Position numbers and translations under genes: made by a program. The notes beneath the pieces were generated by a model. The model had not been told where the DNA came from, did no database searches, and saw only the letters and a list, made by a program, of their open reading frames with translations. From contig ML682005.1 of NCBI GenBank assembly GCA_007922195.1, positions 43,009,957-43,073,956 of the forward strand: a DNA stretch of 64,000 nt, in the 5' to 3' direction. Below, piece after piece: positions 55,415-64,000 of the stretch. This DNA comes from Podocnemis expansa. Its lineage: Eukaryota; Chordata; Testudines; Podocnemididae. Positions within the stretch are counted from its first letter, which is position 1. Each line of letters starts with the position of its first letter.

Positions 55415-58400
55415 TATCAGCAGTGATCATCAGTTTTTCTTCATCCTTTTTCAGGAAGGCACTCATTGCAGTCAAGGAAACTTTAGCCTGAGTAAGGACT
55501 CAATAAAAACTAAGAACCTGACACTGCCATCCTTACTCACCTGAAAAAGTACTATTAATAGTTTCACTACACGCAGGAGTAAAATTCAGGTGCTAAATAA
55601 GGACCTCAGGATTTGAACAAATGCATTTTGGTGAGATATGTATGAAGAACGATCATGGTTATTTAAAAATAAGATTATTATTATATATAAAAAGCCTAAC
55701 AAAATCTAACCCACCATACAAATTTAAGTTTTATAGTTGCAAATGCCATTTGCAATTAAATGTAATTCATAAATAATAAGGAATCACACATTTCAACTGC
55801 ATTATATGTTTCAATTGGTAGACACATGAAAAAGTATTACTTTTCTGCCACATGTTAAATTCAATAATAGTAACTGTTCTGGAAAGAAAAATGAGAAATC
55901 TCTTCCTTGGGTTAGCAGAGTGAAAGCTAATATCTGTCAGTGAATCCTATTATGATTATTATATATGACTCTGAGTCAGATTCATTCACAGATTGCACAG
56001 CTATTACTAAATAAGACTTCAGGCAGCCATACATGAGTTTTCGTAAATTGTGATTGGGCTTCAGTGCAGCAACTGCCAGGTAATGAATTAACGAGCTGTC
56101 AGTGTGAAGTTCATTCATTTCTCCTTATCATTCTGAGAGCAGGTGTCCTCTCACTCTCTGCCAGACTGCACGCATAGTCCAGGAAGGCTACTGGCCTTTC
56201 CCAGAGCAATAGAGGCAGCAGCAGATTTCATTTATCAGTAATAACATTCTGTTCATGAATTCTGACCTTTCATATCTGACATCTATGTATCCTCAATCAG
56301 TCTCTGCCATTGACTCCTGCAGTTTCTCGTTTGGGTGTGAGAGTGGCAAATATGTTGGAATAGGATAAGTTTACCGTATGTTGTGAATTTCTGAATGTTT
56401 GGAAGAAGGGAAAATAATATCTCCAGATATGTATGTTCATGTTTGTGGAAGACACATGTACCATGCTTCCCTGAACTGCAGTTCTCTGTACATGCACGCA
56501 TATGCGCTTTGGCTTCAATGTGGGTCGCATGGAGAGAGCGGGTATGTCAATGAAGGATTTGTCTTGTTCTGCTCAAAGGATCAGCCAATCCTACAAGTCT
56601 CTGCAGCATAAGCAGTGTCAGAGATAATTAAATCATGTGAAATAGACTGGTGGTTTGTTTTTGTTTTTTTTTAATAAAAAAGCTTAAGTGATAATGTTTT
56701 GTTTTATATTGAAGAAAAATAACAGTTTAGCACTGGGCCAGTCAGGTGGGTTTATTTTTAAGTAAGAAAGCCAATAAAATGTTTGAGTTGGAAAAATGCA
56801 AAAGGATGGGAAATGAATTCCATTTTGACCTTCAACTCAACAGCTTGTCCAACTAAATCTCCATATAGTAAGAGAGAGTGCTTTCTTTCACTAGGCAGTA
56901 CATTGGTGGGGCTGCATTTCCTACCTTTTCACAGTTGCTTGTTTATGCAGTTTGTTTCTAAAATGATCTCAGTGGTTGAATGTTCCAGCTACAACTGCAC
57001 CATTCCTGATGCCAGACATTGAAGAAGGCAGGACAGGGTCAGGAAAGGGTGATGATCACCGAGGAAACTGAAGAATAAATTAGCTCAGTACTGTGCTGTA
57101 TTTCCAGTGTCCTTCCATGAAAATAAAGTACATTAGTACAAGATTTCAGAAGGGAACTTTTGAAAGATTTTGTAGTGCTCCCGTCCCTCCAGTATAAAAA
57201 TATACAGGTAACTTTGGATTTTTCAAAGTAGATAACTATACCTAGCACATCAAATCACAGTGGGAATTTTCCGTCTGCTGGTGACACAGTTACTGAAGGG
57301 CATTCTTCATTTGTGACATTGTGGAAAATGAAGCAATTTCTTTGACAGTATTACAGAATTAGCCATCAAGTGAAGGCTGCCTTGTCTGATGATCAGTTGA
57401 TTTTATTTTTCATTATTGTAAGAAAATGTTTCCTGCTAGCTAATGAAAAGATCTAGGATGAATTGCAAATCAGCTGAATTGTTAAACAAGTGCAGAAGCA
57501 AACTCATCCTGAAAATAAAATTACTCTGTTTATTTTGTGCCTCTCTATTTGAGCAATACTCATAGGAGTTAAGGGTGTTGGAAACTCTTTTTTAATATCC
57601 TTATCAAGTAGATGCAAGTACCTCAAAAAATTGAGGGTATTTGCCAGACCCCTTCTGTAAATATTTGGCACTGAAACAGTTGGGTTTTTATAGATGTCCA
57701 ACCACATATCCTTGGTCATTCCTGACGATGTTACCTCCAGTAATGGTATTCAGCAAGCACTATGTTACTTTGAAGCTGTTCAATGTGACATCAAGCCCAT
57801 AAGTATTTTGGAGTCACCCATATTGTGGCAGAGGATAATGTGATCCTCTTCTCATGTGACAACTACATGAAAAGCCCTCTCCTGATAGGAACTTCAGTAC
57901 TGGTTTGTTAGTTTAGTTCTCCTGAGCACAATACTATGGAACACTGAAAACAGCACATTTCCCTTAGGAACACCTTTTCATTTGATCCCCTATAAGAAGG
58001 ACAGGTCTTGGTCTCTGATATAGCTCTTTGTGCTGTTCTGGTGGTACTAAATGGCTTTAAAGCTGCCTTAACTGGACAGCTTGAGAATTCCCCTTGCTTG
58101 AGAAACCTCTAGGTGGTATAGATCTAGCAAAATTGACTCTACTCCAGTACCTCTGACTGGGCCAACCATGAGATGCAGACATGAGCAGAAGAGAAGAGGG
58201 CATGGCAAAGGGCTACTATGATCTGGCTAATCCTGACTTGGTGCAACTTCAAACAGTCCTAAAGATGCGCTAAATGGCACCAGTTCCAAGCAGATCTTAA
58301 GATCACAGATGTACAAAGCTAGCGTACAACCATAGTTAGCTTTGGGTCTTGCACCAAGTACACCTTAAAGACCTAAACATTGGGCCTAAAACAAATATTC

Positions 58401-58750
58401 TTCTTTGAGAGGTTTTTTTTCCCTATGTGGATTCCATATGTAATCCTTCTGCCAGGGCAGGCTGGCAGGACAAGGGCCGGGTTCTATACCTTGGGGTTTC
58501 CCAATATTGTAACACCACCAACGGGCTCGAGCCTCCACCCAGATTTCTGGGAAATCCTGCACTGTTCCTTGGGCAACCCAAAAGGGGTAAGGCTTCCCCA
58601 CTTGCAAGCACAAGTCTGAGTGTAGAAAGCAGAATTTTTAATAGTAGTAAAACAGAGTGTAAAAGGCCAAATAACAGAAATCAGCGCTGAGCTAGAAAAT
58701 CAGTACAAAGCAAGGTTCCCAGCAACCCACATTGCATAACAACAACTGCA
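55415..58750. other. Mostly AT-rich stretch with no supported gene
   Basis: No host gene or RNA gene. Around 55450-55600 there are fragments of an old palindromic repeat (GAGTAAGGACT and TTACTCACCTG). Between 58380 and 58680 the sequence is GC-richer with frames on both strands and no recognisable domain. Confidence 0.45.
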
Positions 58751-58751
58751 A

Positions 58752-58862
58752 ATAGTGTAGTGGTTGGCACCTCTGCTTAATATGCAGAGTGTACTGGGTT
58801 CAAGACCCAGGGGTTGGACTGGATGACCTCCTGAGATCCCTTCCAACTCTATGATTCTATTC
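58752..58862 (+). mobile_element. tRNA-derived SINE with CR1-type tail
   Basis: TAGTGTAGTGGTTGGCAC is a good A-box-like start and GGTTCAAGACC (58797-58807) a good B box, spaced as in a tRNA. The tRNA-like part runs directly into GGGGTTGGACTGGATGACC and CCTTCCAACTCTATGATTC, the CR1 3' end. Chelonian SINEs are known to share their tail with CR1-type LINEs. The acceptor stem is not complete, so this is not a functional tRNA. Confidence 0.8.
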
Positions 58863-60180
58863 TAACAGAACATATAAGACTTAATGGCAAAACTGGCACT
58901 GATCTGGGGAGTCAGTGCTAACTAGGCTCCCAACCAACCCTAGGGTGCATAGGGAGTGTCTTTCATGCCAGCAGTCTGCTGACACCATCTACTGGCCACT
59001 TGCTCCCTCTAATAACACCATCTGCTGGCTCCACCCACTGTTGGCCAGCTCTGCCCACCAGTCACTCATGCTTGCTGCTCCTCTTCAGTGATTTCAGCTC
59101 AGAGAGAAGGTTTTCTCTCTCTCTAGTAATTTTAGCTCAAAGAGAGTTTGCTTCTCTCTCTAGTGATTCTAGGTCTTAACTTCAAGTAGCTGCAAACAGC
59201 TACCTCTATTTAAATGACAAAGGCGTCAGGCGAAGCCTAGCCAGATCTATCATTAAACAGGGGAAGCAATAGGAGGTAAGGCAGAGAAAGGCTTCAACTT
59301 CCCACCCCTGTCTGCAACTTCTTTCAGGCTGAAACATGTGGTCGCCTTTCCTACAAATCTCTTTTGAACGAAGAGTAGTTTTTACACTTTAACCCAGACA
59401 GATTTGAAACAAACAGAGTAGCAATTCACAAAAGGACAGTATTTCATATTTTCCATCAGTAGAATTACAGATATTGACAGATTTATGATCAGATTAACCC
59501 CAAATACCATTACCCACTATGCCCTGCAGCTAGTATGCTACTACCTAATTGTTCTCTTTGTGTTCATGCTAATACAAGCTCCATGCAGATTAGATGCTCC
59601 CCTTCAGAAGCTGTTAGGCACAGCTCCTAAGCATGCCTTACACATATGTGAGTGTGCATGTGTGCTACATGCTGGAGCCAGACTTGTCTGAAGTAGTTTC
59701 CCTTGTCTGGCATCCATGCATGGTCCACATACTTGTGTCTACGTCTTATGAGGCTGTATAGGTTGCTGTCCTCTCAGTTTCCTCTTGCTACTACATGGCC
59801 AGTCAGAACAATCTTTCCTCTTAACCTTGAATCTGCATAGCTAAAAGAAAAAGGTTAGAAAAAAGTTAGTTCATTGGTAGTTACAGCGTATGTAGTTTGA
59901 GTTAATTAGCCATTTAATAAACACCCATCAGAATTCTTCATAGAATTAGTTGTCATAATTTTTTCTAATCAGACATGCCACCCATTTGGGGGACTATGCC
60001 CTGACAAATGTGGGTCAGGACTGCATTATTTGCCCGCTCTCCTTCTTGGACAGTGATGCCATCAAGACCGAATAAGTTGTGATTTGTCAGTTCTTTCCTA
60101 CTCAAACTAGTGAAAGTAGGGAACCCAGACTCCAGAAGCACCAGCTGTAAGAGACTATTCTTCTATGTGCACACTCTGCC
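58863..60180. other. Stretch with no supported gene
   Basis: Apart from the tandem hairpin at 59087-59171 nothing was recognised. A short duplicated phrase ACACCATCTRCTGGC occurs at about 58980 and 59016. Confidence 0.45.
59087..59171. repeat. Tandem repeat of a hairpin unit (two and a quarter copies)
   Basis: Units at 59087-59124 and 59125-59161 read AGTGATTTCAGCTCAGAGAG then AAGGTTTTCTCTCTCTCT, followed by a partial third. Inside each unit AGAGAGAA or AGAGAG pairs with a CTCTCTCT tract. Confidence 0.75.
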
Positions 60181-60759
60181 ATGGCACTGATAGACAGGGA
60201 CCCTCTAGAATACCCTCCAGAACAAACTGGTGGTGCATCTTTCATCCTCCAGTATGGCACCAGCAGTAATGACAGCCCCAGCAAAGACCCGTAAGGCCTG
60301 CAAAAGCCATGGGCATTGGCATAAGGGAGGCTCCCTGAGCTGAGGGGTGCTGCATTCCCTGACCTTGCTTGTCCTAGCTCAGGGAGAAGAAGGGCAGTGA
60401 CACAGAGGCACCTGCTCCAAAGAGGTCTGAGGCAAATCAAAAGATTAAACACCTTGACAAGCCCCTGGCTACTACCACGCCCACAGTCAGTACACTGCTG
60501 GTCCTTCAAGCCCTATTGACTCCACCTGGAGTCTCATGCCAGGCAGATTCCTATGAGTGACACCATCAGCAGACCTACTTCAATCACTAGACAGCTAGTC
60601 ACAGTTCAATGTGCTGGATGTTCTATGATGTTTTTCTCTGACAAATGAGCTACTATTTTTACTGGAACTACCTCGGAGAAGTCTCGGAGAGCTGAAAGAG
60701 AGTTTTGGCACCATCATCTCCATTGGTCACAATGGCTCCACCCTTCCTGGACCATCACT

Positions 60760-61147
60760 CAGACTGAATGGTCATTGACCTCAGGACCATCTTTCTCATG
60801 GGCACACAACCCAGGGTACCATCACTGGTCTTGCCAACCATTACATACTTGCCTAACAGCGTGATAACCCTATTGGCAACATTAGGGTCCATATTGTGGC
60901 AAAGGAACACCCCTGCTCAAATTTTACTTCCTCAGGTTATGGGGAGCCACAGAGGGACTCTTATGGCCCTGGCACAGTGGGAACCAAAGGAGACGGTGGC
61001 ACAACTGGTACCAACTGAAGTCTCATCTCCACTAGACAAAGTCCTCATTCCTCCAGCGCTCTCCCTACCAGATGATCAGGGGCAATACCAAGATCTTTTA
61101 GGCTGTGTGGCTACAGCCCTCAATCTCAAGTCAGAGGTTGTGAAATG
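60760..61147 (+). pseudogene. DIRS-type retrotransposon gag-like fragment
   Basis: The plus-strand frame ends with SSPLDKVLIPPALSLPDDQG, QYQDLLGCVATALNLKSEVV and a stop. This resembles the SSPDE...PPDD..H.DLLRRVA.NL block of the large gag-like protein of vertebrate DIRS elements. Upstream the frame is proline-rich, as in that family (about 60180-60760 is similar and broken). No complete domain remains. Confidence 0.6.
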
Positions 61148-61149
61148 AC

Positions 61150-61640
61150 TCCCAAAACAAGTTCCTAGATTTTTCATAATTGGCAGGACTGTCTCATCGC
61201 CTTGCAGTTGTGGTAGGAGTGTTGTGCGGTTCTGAAATTATGGTAGACATGGACTGAAACCTGGATCGGGGGTGGGGGGGGGAGAGCCCTCGTACTCAGC
61301 AATTCCAGTTGTGCCCCAGTGAAATCTATTCTCCTAGGCAGTGTGAATTTTGATTTTTCTAGGTTATAAGGAGACCCAACCCATTGCACAGTCTCCATAC
61401 AGTGCCAACACTGTGTCGAACCTGGTCCTTGGAATTTCCCATTATTAACCAGTCATCTATATACGGGAATATTTGCATACCCAGCTTTCTTAAGTGGGCC
61501 GCTATGGCTGCAATTCACTTTGTGAAAACACTTGGGGCTAACAAGAGTCCAAAGGGGAGTGCCATGAACTGAAAGTATCCCCTGCCCACTCTAAAGAAGC
61601 AAGAAAACTGCCTATACTCCATGGCACTGGAGGAGGCCTA
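61150..61640 (-). pseudogene. DIRS-type reverse transcriptase fragment
   Basis: The minus strand reads YRQFSCFFRVGRGYFQFMAL and PFGLLLAPSVFTK, then AAHLRKLGMQIFPYIDDWLI, with the catalytic YIDD at 61444-61464. QNSHCLGE-like and SVHVYHNFRTAQHS sequence follows in shifting frames. LPFGL.SAPRVFTK and Y(L/I)DDWL are typical of DIRS RTs. The frame is broken by several shifts and stops, and the tyrosine recombinase and RNase H parts are not seen. Confidence 0.78.
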
Positions 61641-62470
61641 TGCCCTGCCTCAGTGTCAAGCAGACCATCATCAACACAGGCAGCCCCAGCACAGATGCAC
61701 CGGCCCCACCTCGACACAGTTCGCTATCCAGGATACCTAAAAAGCACCAGGTCAGGATCGCCAGCATGGGCCTTGATCTCAGCACAGCGGCCCAAGTCAC
61801 TCCCAATTCCATCTACACCTGTAGGAGGGAGTGTTCAAGGTGGCAAAGACCCTCCTGCAACTGCCAAACCCTACCCCAGCCAGACTGGTGGTGTCAAAAG
61901 GGAAACCGACATTGCTGTCTAAAGCCTGGTCAGGGCCCCAGTGAGAACAGGGGCCATCAGCACAGCAAGAAATGGTGCGGGACTAACGCCACCACCAGGA
62001 CAGCCTGCCCCAGCACTGGTCCTCAACACCACAATCCCCAAGACCCCTGTCTGGGGATGATCAGCACAGCCCTGCACCACCATGGCTTCAGAGGACTCCT
62101 GGCATGGCCACTCACCTAAGAGGGCTTCTATCCCCTTGACCTCAGAGTCCAAGTCAGGCGATGATGGGTCTTGCCTATGGTTTTCCCTGGAGACCTCGTC
62201 CTGAGACCGCTCCCCCAGTGTTGTCACAGAAAAACACGCCACACCAGGTCACAATCCCACTCATTAGAGGACTCCGACACCGGTGCCATCATTTGTCAAT
62301 GCCTCTGGCACCGGCCCCAACCTCAGCCTGCCTGGCAGGTAAGCACAGGAGAAAGCACTCCCCGTCATCTCCATAGTGCAGAGCTTCTGGGAACCCGTGC
62401 ACTGTGGCACATGCACACTTAATCCAGAATGGACGTGAGCAGCACGCAAAAAAGAAGCATGTTTTGTGCA
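61641..62470. other. GC-rich coding-like sequence, probably DIRS remains
   Basis: Open but unrecognised frames on both strands are Pro/Ser/Arg-rich (plus: PAPTSACLAGKHRRKHSPSS; minus: QDPSSPDLDSEVKGIEALLG). It lies between the RT fragment and the inverted repeats, so it is likely part of the DIRS gag region. The strand could not be decided. Confidence 0.45.
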
Positions 62471-62539
62471 GCCATGCAGACATACCCAATGTGATTAGTC
62501 CCACTGATTTCAGCTGGATAACACAGTGTAAATAATAAT

Positions 62540-62802
62540 GGTGGGTTACTTACCAGTAACCGTCCTTCTTCGAGATGGGCTGCTCGGATTCATTCAGTAA
62601 TAGGTCGGATTGGTCGGAACGTTTTGCCCTAGCCTGTCAGAAGAGGGCAGGCGACCACCGCCCTGTGCACCACACCATGGCTATATACGTGGCCCTCCCC
62701 AGTTCCTAGGAGTCACCAACTCCAAATGTGGGGATGGGGGAAGGGATCTGAATGAATCTGAGCAGCCCATCTCGAAGGACAGTTACTTGTAAGTAACCCA
62801 CC
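62540..62802. repeat. Inverted repeat pair, DIRS-like terminal region
   Basis: The left arm (62540-62597, GGTGGGTTACTTACCAGTAA onward) and right arm (62748-62802, ending AAGTAACCCACC) are inverted copies of about 55 bp around a 150-bp spacer. Part of the left arm (TTCTTCGAGATGGGCTGCTC to CAGTAATAGGT) recurs directly at 62805-62842. The TTCTTCGAGATGGGCTGCTC motif is like the ends of turtle DIRS copies. Confidence 0.72.
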
Positions 62803-62842
62803 ATTCTTCTTTGAGTGCTGCTCGGATACATGCAGTAATAGG

Positions 62843-64000
62843 TGACTGCTAGCCATGCTGATGGATGGCAGGTGGCGTTCGCTCTTCCACCTTCAGCACA
62901 GCATAACTCCGACATGAGTAGTTGTCTGGCGAACATGGTCCTTGAGGGGTCTAAGGAATTGAAGCAAGGACCTTCATCCAGGCGATGGTAGCCTGGGATT
63001 GTAGGACCTAACCCAGTGGAGAGAAGTAGGCCCAGTTTGTCTGAGCACCAATTGGCGCACGTGGACAGGATGGCCTGTGGTCACCTTATGCATAATTGTG
63101 GTACTAACGCATCGTGGTTATAGTTGAGGAATGTGTCTCGAACTGCTCTACCTGAAGGGGTATTGGCAGAGGAGTGAGAAGGCCAGAGGATTTAGTATTC
63201 TGGGAGCAAAACGCATTGGCATAATTTCTATGCGGGAATTCGGAAGGCCTGATAGTAGCCAGGCTGGCAGTGGTGGTTACTGACACTGAAATCAATGGTG
63301 GAAAGGAGTTAAACCATGCTTCCATCCATAAGGCAGTGTGAGGCACCTACAGCCCATGTGCCAGCTGGGTATGTGGACCTGGTACATTCAGTGTCCCGTA
63401 GGAGGGGGTGGGCTACCAAGAGGGGGGTGGGGAGGATGTAGGAGAGATTACTTCATCCTCGATAAAAGGGAAATGCGAAAGACTGAAGGCGACGGTTGGT
63501 GACGTCATACAGCACACTTACAGTGAGGCACCTGGACCGACATAGGGAAAGCCAAGTGCCTGACCCACCCAACAGCACTATACCAGACAGGCCCAGGGGG
63601 AAACTTCCCATGAGCTTGAAGAATATATCCTAGGCCTACGTGGGCATGCCGATGACAGTGTGATGGTCCCTTTTTAAGGAGGGCTGTCAGCATCAACAAC
63701 CTTGTGAAGACACAAGAAAGTGGTATTATCACTATTCTCCCCCCCCCCTTTTTTTGATTCAGTGGGTGGTAATCAGCCAAAGGAGGTGAGAAGTTGATTG
63801 CAATAAGCGACGCCCAAGGGTAGGCCCATGAGTACGATAGCCCCAGAAGCCAGATCCCGCGGCCTACGGGACTAAACTCACATTGGCTTATGTGACCACA
63901 TACACTGGGAAAAACCAAAGCTAGTATGGAACTGACCTTAAGACTAGCAATGCACAGAGGTGTGTGTCAGTGTTGAGGCTATGGAAGAAGGAAGTAGTCT
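62843..64000. other. Possible DIRS untranslated sequence, no gene supported
   Basis: The stretch follows the DIRS-like repeats and may belong to the element, but no coding motif was found. A 10-base C run followed by T lies at 63739-63755. Confidence 0.35.

Noticed and set aside
58752..58810. Functional tRNA gene
   Set aside because: A and B boxes are good but the acceptor stem does not pair, and a CR1 tail follows directly, which fits a SINE.
61640..62119. Plus-strand 159-residue frame as a gene
   Set aside because: An overlapping frame on the other strand is equally open, and the position between DIRS fragments indicates retrotransposon remains.

Overview
The window looks like a gene-poor intergenic or intronic stretch of a reptile genome, most likely a turtle and possibly a softshell. 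The main support is the repeat complement: CR1 LINEs with the ATAGAATCATAG-type 3' end, a tRNA-derived SINE with a CR1-like tail, Penelope-like elements (PLEs) with a GIY-YIG endonuclease, DIRS remains, PIF/Harbinger-type transposons and hAT MITEs. The species is inferred from family type, not proven. No host protein-coding exon, rRNA or functional tRNA could be supported; the protein-like sequences recognised are decayed transposon proteins.

Layout. 1-2444: a PLE 3' end, a pyrimidine-rich tract and a hAT MITE. 2445-7140: an almost full-length CR1 (about 4.57 kb) inserted in an old MIR-type SINE. 7198-9331: a head-to-head PLE with its own 9-bp target duplication, split by a fold-back MITE holding a 400-base assembly gap. 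11.5-12.6 kb: a PLE fold-back and a LINE fragment (R2/R4-like) between perfect 16-bp direct repeats. 15254-17103: three elements nested inside one another. 18.5-21.2 kb: a hAT MITE, a palindromic MITE, a 5'-truncated CR1 and a fold-back MITE. 21.2-32.5 kb: mostly unremarkable AT-rich DNA with small relics. 32.5-36.4 kb: an old CR1 cut by a MITE and a younger CR1, a fold-back sequence, and a G-rich array cut by another CR1. 37.8-40.8 kb: two more fold-back MITEs. 43.5-46.3 kb: a GC-rich tract and a PLE with reverse transcriptase and endonuclease remains. 47.5-55.4 kb: a CR1 relic, a Harbinger with a dead transposase interrupted by a fold-back MITE, a TG microsatellite with a small gap, and a DNA transposon containing a hAT MITE containing a PLE tail. 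58.7-64 kb: a SINE and DIRS pieces.

The most interesting theme is a set of seven fold-back elements with Harbinger-like ends (GGSTATGTCTACAC or similar). Five of them have a perfect 3-bp target duplication. They carry two kinds of internal palindrome array (TTTCGAAA-type and AGTTTGAACTAA-type). Because several elements landed inside recognisable repeats, empty sites and insertion order can be read from the sequence. A second theme is the repeated head-to-head arrangement of PLE ends.

Coordinates of old relics are approximate. Family assignments rest on recognised motifs and structure, without database searches.
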